The position numbers were made by a program, and so were the translations under genes. Below are positions 1-12,715 of a DNA stretch of 64,000 bases, piece by piece. Source of the stretch: Cloeon dipterum (Eukaryota > Arthropoda > Insecta > Ephemeroptera > Baetidae); NCBI RefSeq assembly GCF_949628265.1, contig NC_088787.1, positions 8,422,501 through 8,486,500 of the forward strand, read 5' to 3'. Position 1 is the first letter of the stretch. Every line of letters starts with the position of its first letter. The notes below the pieces were generated by a model. It had not been told where the DNA came from. It ran no database searches and saw only the letters and a program-made list of their open reading frames with translations.

Positions 1-614
1 TTTCCTACTCCTACTTTCCTTTTCAAAAACGATTTTTCACATTGAAATAGCATTAAACAAGTGTGGCATCAAAAGGTTTAGGGCCCATTTCCGCTCTGAT
101 TTTAATTTAGACTTGGAAATTTTAAGCATTACTCCTTTTCTAATCTTTGTAGATCTATCTCTCCAACCTATTATCATAAAATTTTGACTTGTTTCTAAAT
201 AAAATGTGTCTTCAACTAGAAAAAAAGACAAAAACATTCATGTCCCATCAAGCTTTTAATATATCACTGTGGAATAAAACTAAGCCCTTGAAATCCAAGC
301 TTTTCAGACTCACCACTTATTTATTTGTCCTAAAGAAACACAAACAATTCCTATTAATCTGGATTCTAGCAAAGTTTCCAGTAAATAAAAATTGCAAAAA
401 ATGTGCTTTAGCTTTTTTTTTGTTCCAAAGAATATTTAATTTCTTTTGCATCCCCAGGAGAGACAATTTTAGCTGCAAACCTCGACGAGATAAATTTCAG
501 CCAAGAAACCTGTCTGAATTTGCAAAGACTGCACACATGAATTTCAGACAGAAAACGTTTTTAGAACAAAAATCTTCTGACCTTTTTTCTAAGAATCAAT
601 TAATGAAATTTCAC
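1..614. other. Non-coding, AT-rich
   Basis: A long open frame (189-767) runs on into a MITE and has low-complexity content. No gene is supported. Confidence 0.6.
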
Positions 615-985
615 CAGGGTTCGCAAAAACCCGTATTTTTCCAGAAAAAAACCCACTACGTACATTGCAAAAAAAACAGTTTATTTGCGGGGATTTCTGC
701 ATTTTTCCGAAACACATGCATTTTTATTGAAAATATAAAAATTCTCATGATGGATGACCAAAAATAGGAATTTTACAAATCAGTAAAAATGCCATTGGAC
801 TCACTAAAATATCAAAAATTCTAATACCCATCGTAATTTTCCAAATTCCAGTCTCTTTGGCGCGAAATGTGACCTTTTTGGCGTTAAATTCGGATAAACC
901 CAAAACTGGCGGAATTTTCCAGCTGTTTTTGTTTTGCACAAAAAACCAGCAATGCATTTTTGCGCATTGCAATTAGCGAGTCCTG
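615..985 (+). mobile_element. hAT-like MITE, CAGGGTTCGC family, full length
   Basis: Ends are CAGGGTTCGC and GCGAGTCCTG, imperfect inverted repeats. It is flanked by a perfect 8-bp duplication AATTTCAC (607-614, 986-993). An 8-bp duplication with CAG...CTG ends is typical of hAT elements. It has no transposase. Confidence 0.8.
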
Positions 986-3190
986 AATTTCACAGCCCCA
1001 AAAATCTGTGTTCCCTCGATCATTTTGATCAGCAAACAGAAAGCCCCACGAGACTCGAGGCGTTTACTTAAAAAAATCTCTATTGACTTTGCTTTTGGCT
1101 CTTATGTCTGGAGTTCTCACTTCGGTAAACAGAATCGATCCGAAATTCCCAAGCGGAACGATATTTCACTTTAATCACCCAAGTTCGGAAACTAACTTGT
1201 CAAGTGGGCTGGTTCCAGATATTCACGGGAGCAAATGCTTGCACAAAGGGCTGGAAATTTCCCAATCGCGAGACGGGCTCGAATTGAACGGTTTCCTTTC
1301 AATCAAGTTTCGAAGCCATTTAGCAAGCCTTTACGCAACGCAACCGCGCCGCACCGCCGGCGTATATATCTTGGCCAACAAATCTGCGTTGCAAAGTAAA
1401 CAAAGCATGCGATAATATTTCTGCTGCGCGCACCGGGCAAAAAAAATTTTACGAGCAAACTTTTGTGTCCTGGTCAAATTTAGGGCGGAAAAAGCATCAA
1501 AACGGCGATGATAAATGCGGCAAAACATACAAAGCCGCGATTTTTCATCCCTAGATAAAGAGCTGGAAAAAGTTTGGTTGCGCCCCTCCGGCTGCTTTCG
1601 CTCGCTCTCTCTCCCGCGCGTATTTTTCCTTTTTTTACGGTGCTGCGCTGGCAAATGTAGGCCGTGTGTGTATCTCATTATTGTTACGCCCGGCAAGACA
1701 TTAGAGATGCGTGTTTACGCTTCGGCGCAATAATCATCTCGGCGGAAACAATCAAACTTTTCTCATTCGCGCGCGCCGAATCGAATTGCGTTTCGGCAGG
1801 GCCACCCCGAGTGCCGAGTGCCGACGCGCTGCGGACAGCCTTTATTCCTTATATATTCGAGAGCAGAAACTTTGCTTTCTGCTGCCATATATGTATAAAA
1901 TGGCCCTCCTCCGATTCGGTATTCTCTCAAGTGCTTCAAACTTGCCCCAAATTGCTTCCATGCGTTGGCAACCAACTTTTCGACCGAGATTTCTGCCCAC
2001 CACGTTGAAAAGGAATTATTATTATTTTCATGCCTTGTTTAAAAACTAAAAAAACTGTTGTAAAGTGTCCTCAGAGAACAAAAATAAAGTTTTAAAGTGA
2101 GTTCTTTTCTTACACGGAATTTTCTAGGATGAGACTACCTTTTTCTAATTAGGTATATTTAGAGTTGTAAAACTTAATTTCTGAAGGATTTATTCAATAA
2201 TTGTTGAGCCTGATGTGAATTTGATTTCCTTGAAATTTGGTAAAGTTGGCAATATTTGAAACGAAAAATCGATTGATGAGTTAATGAGGAATATTTGAAG
2301 AGTATGAAACAAAATATTTTCTGGTTGAAATTCATGTCACGCAGAGGAATTTTATGTTAAGTGTGTTGGTGGTACAGATTTAAACTTTCAACAAGCGTAA
2401 ATAAAATGACGAAACTGCCTAGAAAATCACTAAAATTGAGCTCACAACAGATTTTATGCGAGACGTGAATGAAAACATTATTTTTTGTTTAAAATGATTG
2501 CTTATAAAAGAGATGAAAGTGATTTGTTACTTTTTGTTAGAATAAAGGAGCAATTGAATAATTATTTATGGAACCTACACATTAAAAATTTAATTCTATT
2601 AATTACTTTTATTGTGTTCATTCATGCAGCTGAGAAATTATTTATTTAAAATAACACAAGCTAAACTTTGGTGACAAAAACGTGTTCAAATCAAAAAAGA
2701 ATTAGAACTAAAATAATTTTAAAACGTAATTATAATAAATCTGATAAAATTAGAAAATAAAAATTATAAATCATACGGTGGCAAGTTTTATTTTGTGGAT
2801 TAGTTCAGGATGAATAGATATTCGAGGAATTTTGCGCAGAACTGATTGTGAGCCATTCGATAATTTTAAATTTCAACAAGATTATTATTTTGAGGATTAA
2901 TTAATTATTAAGCGAACCATTTTGTACTGAAAAAAATAGATACGTAATTTAAATAACTATCGAATGGCTCGGCTCTGCTCGGATTTACTCAGGATGCATA
3001 TTTGAATTAATTTTAAATTTTCATTCAAAAAAATACTAATTAGCCTTCTCAATTCTGATCAAATCCATGCTTAAAATTTAATTTTGCACAGTAAATTTCT
3101 TCCAAATTTAATTTTTTAACATTTTCCCAACGGAATGGCTGATGCGACCTTTTTCTAGATAATTTAATTAATCCATTCTAGGCTGCAGCA
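986..3190. other. Non-coding stretch
   Basis: Mixed composition to about 2,050, then strongly AT-rich. No splice-flanked frames or family motifs are seen. Confidence 0.55.
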
Positions 3191-3485
3191 CGAACTAAAG
3201 ACTAAGTAGATTCGTGTGCAAGGGTGGGCTAGGCTTGGGTTTTATGCAGATAAGGCGGCTGGAGATGAGTACGTGGAGGAAGGAAGGAAGCGCTCTTGGC
3301 CGAGAGCGTGCTCGACGCCCCGTATCCGCGTGCCTGGCTGCTGCTTTGAGTCGGCAATTAGCGTCGTCGGCGAATCGGAGCAGTTTGTTTTGGCGCATAC
3401 AATAATTTCGCTGCCGCGCGCGCTCGGAAGAGACACACATCCGTCGAGAGTCGTCATCCACTCTGGGGCGTTCAACAAGCAAGCG

Positions 3486-3517
<32 letters not shown>

Positions 3518-3730
3518 CAGGCACTTAAAAGAGGCGGCGGCAGCAGCGGCAGCCCCCGGCCGGCCTCCCTCTCTGCACCAAGCGCAAGCAGCTGCTGATC
3601 CCGCGCCAGATATCGGCCATCATTCCGCGCCGCTGACCCACTAAAAACGGCAAACACTCTGCTCCCCACCGGGAAGTGAAGCATCGCTCGCCTAGATCCA
3701 CCAATTTGTTCGATCCCCTCATTTTTTTAG
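3190..3730. other. GC-rich island
   Basis: Sharp rise in GC with CpG-rich words and a GA run. Open frames overlap on both strands without known motifs, as expected for GC-rich non-coding DNA. A candidate enhancer or distant promoter. Confidence 0.4.
3485..3517. repeat. (GA)n microsatellite
   Basis: A run of about 15 GA units inside a GC-rich island. Confidence 0.9.
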
Positions 3731-6140
3731 CAGTTTTTTTCCATTTGTCAATTGCTCTTCAATGAATTGCACCGTCTGATGATTTTGTACACAAATCATT
3801 AGTTCCTAAATTAATTTTTTTATTTTTAAAATAGGTTTAAAAAAATTGAAACTACTTGGTTATACCCTTTTTCACCCAACATCAATTTACAGATAAAAAA
3901 AAATGTTTCTCTTTTTTGTAAAATTTAAAGACACAAAATCAATTTTCCTCGGCTCCAATTTTTTATATTTTTATTTTACAAACATTAAAATTGAATTTAA
4001 AAATTTTTCTCCGTCATTTTTTAATCAAATTTATTTTTCCTGGTCAAATTTCTCAATTTTTCAAAGAAAAAAAATCCTTTTTCACGTCCCCGGCGCTGAA
4101 TGGCAAATTCAAATGGCGCCTTAAGATTTTATCGCCTCCTGGCCCTTCGCTCTCTCCTCTCTGTCGACGGCGAACGTTAATAGCACTGCAGCTTTTTCAC
4201 TTTATTCTGTTGTTTAAATATTTTGCCACGGTTAACGAAGCGTCCCAGCTGCCCTCGGGCCGCTCGTAGAAGGGGTGCATAGAAAGGAGCAGCTTTCTTT
4301 CTTTCTCTTTCCGCCGTCTTTGAGCATAGAATCGTGTTTGCGCAGCGATAGGATTTTCTGCCGAACGACAGATTTGTGTTCTTTCATGCTTTTGGGGTTG
4401 ATTTTGACTCTCATGACGTTAGCTTTTTACTGCGTGTCTTAAATTTATTGTCTAACACCTCTAACCCTTAAATTGAATAATAATTTGTGAGTAGTTTATT
4501 ATATTTAAAGGTTAGTTTCATTCCAATTTTTTTTTTTAAATTAAAATTAAAAAATATTACAATAATTGAAACAGTGGTAAACTGGTAGCTTACAAAATTC
4601 ATGATAAAATATATATTCTTATTTTATTTAATTTTTATATCATTTGTTATTAATTTTTTATTTTTTTAATTGAATTTCAATTTATTAGTAAGATACATAT
4701 ACATTTGTACTCTAAGAAATTTAATAAATAATAATACGATCTACACTTCATTAATTGAAAATGTTACAGTATAATAAGGTAATGGCAAAGTGATGGCGCA
4801 TAAAATTTCAGACAGCCAATTTATATAATTAAATTATCTCTATAAATGAGGACAAAAATGTAGCATTATGCGTTGCAATCTTGCTTGCTTTTCAAAAAAG
4901 AAATTGACATCACACGATTGAAATTTTGTCCTCAAAAGATCTGAAATAAAATTGAAAGTGTGCAGTTGAGAATTTACAAGAAGTCAATAAAGTTATACAA
5001 TTTTTATACCAAAGAGAATTCGACCCTTCAAATAAAAAAATAAAATAAAAAATACAAGAATGAATCTTTAAAAATCGACAACTTTTTCTTTTTTGTTATT
5101 TTTTAATACAACCAATTTGGTTTATTAGAATGAAAACTGTGCATTTTTATTAATTAATATTCTTGGAAAAATACTTCAATCAGTTAATAAATAAATTTTA
5201 CAAAAATTTCAATATTAAGCTGAATTCCTAAAAGAAATTCTAGATACAAGAAACTCAGGAAAATGTTATTCTTTATCGCAAAACTGAACACACTCCCGTG
5301 TCTCGATTTCTCTCACAAATTTGAAAGCGGTGACGGAAAGGGATTTAGCGGCGAGAAAATCGGCGGGCGTCGCACGCGCGAGAACAAACAGAAAAGAGAA
5401 TCGGGCAGAAAATCGATGCTCAACAAAGCACTTGCCGTGAGTTCAGAAAGCGATCCGTATCGCGGCTGGCGGGCGGGCAAGCAGGCGGATGGAGAAGAGA
5501 CCATCGCCGGGTCGAGTGGCTCGACGAGAGTACACACACATCGAAAGGAGAGAGAGAGAGAGAGCAGCGTGACTCTGAGAGTGAGTGAGTGAGTGAGCGG
5601 CCGATCAATAATTCAGCATCTCTGGCTCTCGTGGCGCCGAGTGGCGTCGTGTCTCGTTGGGGCCGCCTAATAAAACTACTCGAATCGTCGTCGTCGTTGT
5701 CGTCGCGAGGAGTGCCTTTTAATTAGCCTCTCTCGCGCGCTGATTAGCCCGCGTCGAACGCCTGCAATCGAGCGTGGATAGGCAACCTGTCGGCAACGCG
5801 CGCTGACCCGGTTGCATACTTTCCTCCGCGCGCCCGCAGATCAATGCAGCTGCGGTTCGGCTTGTTTTCCCACTAGCTCGCTCCCTGCTGCTGCTGCTGC
5901 TGTTCGTGTGTTGTGCAGCACAACGTACTCAACCTTCTTTGTTTGTCAACTCTCACTCGGAATCTTTTTTTTCTTTTTTACATCTGTATACACGTCTCTT
6001 TCAAGGGGGTGACACTTCTAGGCCTTAAGAAAAATGATAAATTCTGTTTCAAAGCGTTAAATTCTGCTTTTATTTAGATTTTAGCAATTATAATTCCTTA
6101 AAAATGACTCACCAAGCTATTTTTTCTTGAAAATGTAATA
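3731..6140. other. AT-rich stretch followed by a GC-rich island (about 5,300-5,950)
   Basis: The island has GAGA-type runs near 5,550-5,597 and (CTG)n. GAGA runs bind Trl/GAGA factor in insects, so a regulatory role is possible. No gene is supported. Confidence 0.4.
5885..5902. repeat. (CTG)n microsatellite
   Basis: Six CTG units in a GC-rich island. Confidence 0.85.
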
Positions 6141-6148
6141 TTTTGGGA

Positions 6149-6430
6149 CAGCGGGGGCCAGATGTGCAATAAAATTGGTTCGCACTGCGCAGATCCAAGA
6201 TGGCGTCTGAATGCGGGAAACAAAAAGCTCTCTTTGGATTGCCGTACGAGTTTCAAGAGTTTGTTTTTACGATCCAAAAGACACAATTAGTACGAGTAAT
6301 GCAAATTATGTATTATGTCACAATATTGACGAAAACATGGTTCTTTTCGCACATTTTCACGTGACCGTTTTTTCGCGCCAAACTCCACCGGACGCCATAT
6401 CTGCGCGTCGCAAGAATCTGGCCACCGCTG
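6149..6430 (+). mobile_element. hAT-like MITE, CAGCGGGGGCC family, full length
   Basis: Ends CAGCGGGGGCCAGAT and ATCTGGCCACCGCTG are inverted repeats. A perfect 8-bp duplication TTTTGGGA flanks it (6141-6148, 6431-6438). The interior has AAGATGGCG, CACGTG and TTTCGCGCC. Confidence 0.85.
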
Positions 6431-6900
6431 TTTTGGGAGACATCCTCAAGTTATACAAGTTGGTGGTGGAATATTAGGAATAAACTCCGTTTTAAATAAT
6501 AAAATAATGCACTTAAACAAATAAAAATTAATAATAAAATGATTTACCAAGGTAGTTCAATTTTATGGCACAAAATTTTACGTCAGAACTAGCAAAAACA
6601 TGTACTTAAGATGAGTTTATTTCAAATATAATTAATTTATTTAAAAAAAATAGAAATTTAAATCTCCTTCCAGTTTTGTAGTCTCTATTTTTCTTCTTAA
6701 TTTGGAAAATCACCTAGAATTAAATGTATATAGGTAATTTTGCGAAAAAAAATACCGGATTGCCGCTAAACTTGGTTATTTTGTGAGTTTTCCCCATATT
6801 GAATATATCCGTGGCCAATATTTAAGCTAAATTTAAGTATTTTAACTTTTCAACAGCTTTATTTTTTGGATTTATGTATAACATTCTGTAAAGATCAGGC

Positions 6901-7324
6901 TTAAATTGGATTGATACAGGGTGACAATTGCAATTTAATTGCATTGTTGGATGCAATAAGCAGTTGATCGATACGCAATTTATTTCTACAATTTGCAATA
7001 ATCGTAAAAGGACCTTAAACATTCAAATTTTATCCAAAATTAACAGCGCTAGACCACATTATCTTGGCAAATTTCGATTCCTCTCGTCGAGATCTGTCCA
7101 AAAGCGTATAAAACCTTTTAGGGAAACTCCTTGTTGTCAAATACAATCAGATTTCAAGTAAGGAGACTCCTCGCCATTTGAAAAGCATTCTAACTTAGCA
7201 GCAACTTTAAAAAAAAAATTACAGCACTATTTAGGTCAATTTTGGCTTCAACTGGATCCTAAGGGATGAGTTCATGCATTGGCAATAAGAATTTTTCCGA
7301 TTTTTAAGCATCAATCCTCTTTAG
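6901..7324 (+). mobile_element. TTAA-type MITE
   Basis: The left end is TTAA followed by TTGGATTGATAC, the right end is CATCAATCCTCT before TTAG. Imperfect inverted ends and near-TTAA flanks suggest a piggyBac-like non-autonomous element. The interior has the family block TCTCGTCGAGATCTGTCCA. Confidence 0.7.
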
Positions 7325-7634
7325 TAAATCGATTAACTGATAATTTTGATTAGTTGTTGGCTAAAATAAGCAGTTCATAAAAAATAGTTGGCCTTAGCTA
7401 TTTTTTTCTGGTCAAAAGAGGATCTTGCTTTAATCAATATCCAAATTGCAATGCTCTGACAGCAAGAATGTTCCGTATTTTAGCTCTGTATCAATCCTAT
7501 CTATAGATTATAAATTTCCGCGTGTAGCAACAATAAGGGTGTGTCGGGCAGCAACAATGGCCTAGATTCCACGCAAGTCGTGCCTGCTCCACTTTGCGCG
7601 GCGCCCGTGTCTTGGGTGTGCACACCCTGCTCAT

Positions 7635-7657
7635 ACACACACACACACACACACACA
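7635..7657. repeat. (AC)n microsatellite
   Basis: About 11 AC units in a GC-rich island. Confidence 0.9.
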
Positions 7658-8771
7658 TTGCCGCGCGCGCGTCCTGTTGTTGTGAGCACAATTTACGTGC
7701 TGACAGGGGGAATCAGGCCGCGCCAGCAGCAGCGGAAAAATTGCTGCCTGAACGATAAATATCCGTGTTTATTTCTCAGGAAGTGCAAATAATTGTTTTC
7801 TCCGGCCAGCGGCGCGCGGCGGTGGTGTATGCGGCAGCGGTGCGTGCGTGGCTGCAAACTTGGCCCCGGCGCGGGATCTGCCGCCGCCGCTGCTTTTGCC
7901 AAAATAAATGGAATCGAAAAACGCGCACCCTGCGTTTCCTCGGCTGCCGCGTGATAGATGCTTCGCGGAATTGCGCCCGATTGTTTTCGTTCCACTCGCG
8001 TGCCACGCCTGTTTTCCGCCGCCCATATATATATTATACCGTTCAAAATGAGCGCCTCTGAAAATTTATAATTCTAGGAAAAAGCCCTTATCTTTAACGA
8101 GCGAAACGGTAAAAATTGTGATATGATGATTCTATAAAAGGTATTTTATGCATGGAAATAAATTAATTTGAACATTTATTTTGGTTTTTGAATGATTTTT
8201 TCCTTGATTTTGATTTCCCTCGTAGCATTCCTTCCAGCGCTGCGCGAATTACGAGCTAAATTTATCTCCTGGCAAAGTAAATCACGTTTTTCAATAGGGA
8301 GAAAGTACTCGCCAATTAATTTGCATACAAACACTGAGCTGACTTTCCCATAAATTTAAACGGCAACCTGAGGAAATTTTAGCTCTTTCCCGATTTTAAC
8401 AGTATTTCAAGAAAAGGGAACAATTATATTTCGCTTTGGAATTTTGCTGTATATGCACATCATTTTTTATTGGGGACAAAAAGAATAAACAGATTCATAT
8501 TAACAATTAAAATTGAAGTCGTTTTGCCCTAAACTCCATTCAGTCTAAAATCTTATTTTTAGGCATCGTTGTTTTTAATTTATCTAGTATCTAGTAAGAA
8601 AATGTTTAAAAACTTTGGTTTATGCACTAAATTTGAAGTTCTTTCCTAATTTTTTCCTAATTTTTGCGTTTAGAAGCCTAATGAGCATGAACTACGCAAT
8701 TTCCAGACCTTTGAGCCACACCTAAAATCTTCTGAGCTGTTTTAGGAGCCCTCAATTTCCCGCTACTTCCT

Positions 8772-8779
8772 TGACGTCA
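8772..8779. promoter_or_regulatory. Single CRE site (TGACGTCA)
   Basis: A perfect 8-bp CREB/ATF consensus in otherwise AT-rich DNA, followed by GCTG. It may be chance. Confidence 0.2.
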
Positions 8780-9260
8780 GCTGTTCTACAAATGAAGACT
8801 CTCTTCAACTGCTCTCCAGACCGACTTAGTTAATTAAACTAATGGTTTAGGAAGATCTGGACTAACCGATGAAAAAAATTAATGAAAGTAATGCAAATAA
8901 ATATTTTTTTATGGTTACCTAATATTTTACCCGGATTGACAATAAAGAAAATCATCCTATTTTTCAATAATTTTTAATAAATTGTAATTTTTATTTTATT
9001 TTAGAATCAAAATCAAAGGTTTAGATAAGTTTGAACCGATATAATATCCTTCTTTCAATTTTTTGTACTGGAATTCCGAAAATTCTCCTATAATTATAAA
9101 TGTAAAATCATGACTATTTGAGAATCACATTATTTCGTATCAGAATAATTATATTAGGGTAACGTATAGGTAACGAACGATACATATTTTGTTCGTAAAA
9201 TAATCTAAATTTGATGTAGCAAATAATTCAATCTAAAATAATGAATTTTCGTTCTTTATT

Positions 9261-11198
9261 CTTTCCCGCAGTATCGATCCCCTTACAGAATATTTTCGCA
9301 GTGGCGCCTTTTGTTGTTTTTTTTATTGCAAAGAAAGTCAATCATAAGCCCCGCCGATCTATCTTTGGCGATTCGTTCCGACATTTCGAGGGACGAAAAT
9401 AGAGCACGGCACGCCGCGGGGCCTTTGACGGATTTCGTGTGCGGATCACACCTGCTCGGATTACGTATTTTCCAGCAGAATCCAATTGCATTGTGACGTG
9501 AGCTCCGGGCTCGTCGTCTCGACGCGATTGCCAATCAATAGCCCTTTCACACGCCGCCAGATTATCCGCGCGCGCGAGCGGCCAATTTGGCCTGATTGCC
9601 AGCGACGAAAAAGGTTCTGATTGCGGCAACGACGGCTTCGACGGCTTCGCCGCCACCGCCGGCGGCCAAACGAGCCACAATTTCCAGCCCCAGCGTGCGT
9701 GCGTGCGCCCGTATTGGAAATTCCGTCCTGCAAACGCATTATTGTGCAAACGCGAGTTGAAACAAGTTTTCGCCGGGCGAAACTTCTCAATTGGCTTTCG
9801 GCAGGAAAAGGCCGGGCAGCCGCGACTTGCTGCCAACAACTCCCGCTTTTTGACTTCCAAATTAGTAACTTTGCCTGCCTGTTTTCCATCCTGAAATTTG
9901 CATTGCTAACTTCTTGAATCCGACTTCTTTTGTGCCCCAATGAGTTTTTAATCAAAGTGCGTATAAATAGTTCTTTACTGAATTTTTATTTTTATTAAAA
10001 ACCAAATTTTTAAACTTCCTAAAAATTAAAAACAACATATTTTTAATTAGTTCAAACATTGTCATTTATTAATTTAAAAAATTGTGTCAATAATTGTAAT
10101 CTCTAAAGCTAAAGAATTAAAATAAAATATTAATAGCTCTGCGCCGATTAATATTAATTAACGTTGTTAACAACAATTTCTTGTTCGCTACTTTAATGAA
10201 AAAAAATCAAACTTGACAACTTGCACAGAATTGATTGAAGCCACAGTTAATTTTATTCGTTTAAATTCGTGTTTTTAATTTAAAACTGTTCGTGTTTGAA
10301 TTTTTTTAAATAATAATTAGCTTTGGTTTTGAAAGCTCAAATAAACGAATCAGGATCGAGTTATTAAATGAGGCAGGAAACGGATCGTGACAAAATGTTT
10401 GGCCCGGTGGCCCCAAAAGGAGTTTGGCGGCACACAATATTTATTATAGAAGACGTCTCTCCGGATGTCGTCGGAAAAGATTTTATCTGTTTGTCGGAGG
10501 GGTGCAGGAGGAGGCTCTCGTCGCGATGGCAGAGTTCTTTTAATGACACGGCCTTTCATTTTCGGAAAAGAGCGGATCAAACGGCCTCTCCAGAGCCAGC
10601 CAGCCGACCGACCGAGTGTGACAAAAGGAACACAACTGTGCTGCTTTCTTCGTGAAATATTAAGCCGCAGCTAAATTGGTAATGTGCAGGTCAGATATTG
10701 GCGCGTCGGCAGTCTAGACGCTTCCGCACCACCGACGCAGGTGCATGTGTGGTAACCCTGCCAATTATAGTCGTACCCCAGACGACTCGATTAAAGCCCT
10801 CGAGCCGAAATGACAGCTTTGCAGTGGAATAAGCAGCGTCAAATCGGATTAAAAAATAGACATGTGTCCGAAAAAACTTGTTTTTTCACCAGAGTACTTG
10901 AAGGGATTGGTTCGGTGGTCAATTTTTACTAGCAGGCTTCATTCACTGCAGGTTTTATGCATTTATCTGATTTATTTTCATATGGAAAGCTGTGATTTTA
11001 AAAAATGACGGCTTCATATGTATCTTGTGGCAAATAGATTTAATTTCGAAAGAAAACATCACTCTAGCTTTAATTTAAATAGTTAAAAAATCGCAGGATA
11101 ATTATTCCTACGTAATTAATTGATCGATTTCCCTCTTCAAAGAAACCGAAATTATAATTACTTGTTTAATTCATTAGTTCATCAAAGAAGGACCCCTT
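9261..11198. other. GC-rich island (9,280-9,930), AT-rich gap, mixed stretch (10,350-10,850)
   Basis: Overlapping frames on both strands in the island are not bounded by splice sites and have no family motifs. I see no gene. Confidence 0.45.
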
Positions 11199-11206
11199 CG
11201 ATTTTC

Positions 11207-11480
11207 CAGCGGGAGCCACATGTGGGATAAAATTGGTTCGCACTGCGCAGATCCAAGATGGCGTCTGAATATGGGCAGCAAAAAGCTCTCTTTGGATTGC
11301 CGTACGAGTGTCAAGAGTTTGTTTGTACGATCAAAAGACACAATTAGTACAAGTAATACAAATCATGTCACAATATTGACGAAAACTTGATTCTTTTCGC
11401 GCATTTTCACGTGACAGATTTTTCGCGCCATTTTCCACCGGATGCCATATCTGCGCGTCGTACGAATCTGGTCCCCGCTG
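11207..11480 (+). mobile_element. hAT-like MITE, CAGCGGGGGCC family, full length
   Basis: Flanked by a perfect 8-bp duplication CGATTTTC (11199-11206, 11481-11488). The left end is slightly decayed (CAGCGGGAGCCACAT). The interior is nearly the same as the copy at 6149. Confidence 0.85.
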
Positions 11481-11488
11481 CGATTTTC

Positions 11489-12360
11489 TTTAATTTAAGT
11501 ACTTTTGAGGCACTCCAGATTAACACTTTCCGTGATGCAAATAATATCCCTACGTGGATAATTTCTCCACCAGAGATATTTATCACCACATTTAGCAATC
11601 CTGGCTATTTTCGGTCGAGCCAGTCGCAATTAGAGCAATAAAGAAATTTCCCGAAAGTCCAACGGCACGTTTTCCTGATCGATACCAGCCCGAAAATAGC
11701 AAACCGAATTTTAATCTCTCTCACGAGCGACGGGGTTGCGCGCGTTGGTGTGTGTGCCAGCAATAAATAATAAGCGCGTGGTATAAATTTTCCCGGCGCG
11801 CGATCTGTATCGAGGTATGTCGGAACAATGCGCGAGAGACCGTTGCTGCACCTTGCCCAACATTTATATTTGTGAGAAAAGGCTGCTCGGTTCACGCCAT
11901 CACACACACAACACAATGGCCAGGCCAATAATTTCATTTGTAATTAATTGAACTAGATTTTTTATCGCACCGGGCCCAAAGTGCTTTCTTGCCTTTTCCT
12001 TTTGTGGCCTGCGTGACTGGCTGCCGGGCGAATTCGTTTGGCTAATCTCGGAAATATCGCGCAGCACCAGAACGGCTTCTTTTTCGTCGCGCGCGCAATA
12101 ACATTTGAGTTTTACAGTCCTCGAGGGAGAAATGCGCCCCGTGATGCCTGCCGGCTCTGAAGGGTCAACGCGCCGCTTCCTTAGCATTTTTATAAAGTGT
12201 CTCTTCAAAGTTCAGCAACGAAATGTCCTCGTAGAACGAGGACAAAACCCAGATAGCAGATGAGATTTTTCATAATTTTCGCTCAGATTTTGTAAACGTT
12301 TTTTGGAGATGAAGCCACTTTGTATAATTTTAAAACGGTCCCTTTTCCTACTCATCACCG
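11489..12360. other. GC-rich island, non-coding
   Basis: CpG-rich sequence between a hAT-like MITE and the large inverted repeat. No gene is supported. Confidence 0.45.
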
Positions 12361-12715
12361 GGGGCTGGATTCACGCGACGCACAAATATGGCGTCTGGTA
12401 GAGTACGGCGGGAAAGTTAAAAACGTAAAATAAAATTAGCTTGGAAAATTTATCATGAAAATAGCTTCAGTACAATGAATATTTTTGTTGTTATTTCTTT
12501 AGTAACAGCTGATTAGCCCGGTGATTGGCAAATCGACCATTAGATGGCACATCAGGTCAAAGAAAATGTAACAAAATACGCGGGAATGAAATTATTAGAT
12601 CAACACGCCTCTTTTTTGACGCTTCTGATTGGCCGCTGGACTGTCTCCTGATTGGCCTCCATTATTTCGACGCCATATTGACTTCTGACCGGCGGGAACC
12701 AACACAGATCGTCAC
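12361..12715 (+). repeat. Left arm of a large inverted repeat (hAT-related)
   Basis: Pairs with 13,588-13,905 in reverse, by eye about 85 percent identical, with shared blocks TGATTGGCCGCTGGACTG and ACTTCTGACCGGCGGGAACC. The outer 60 bases resemble the end of the CAGCGGGGGCC MITE family (GGCGTCTGGT, GGCGGGAAA). Confidence 0.75.

Larger units (their letters stand above)
7500..9260. other. GC-rich island (7,500-8,050) then AT-rich DNA
   Basis: The island holds (AC)n and CpG-rich sequence. The rest is AT-rich with one CRE site. Nothing gene-like is seen. Confidence 0.45.

Noticed and set aside
189..767. 192-codon open frame at the left end
   Set aside because: It runs into a MITE at 615, is low-complexity and lysine/phenylalanine rich, and has no family motif or splice support.
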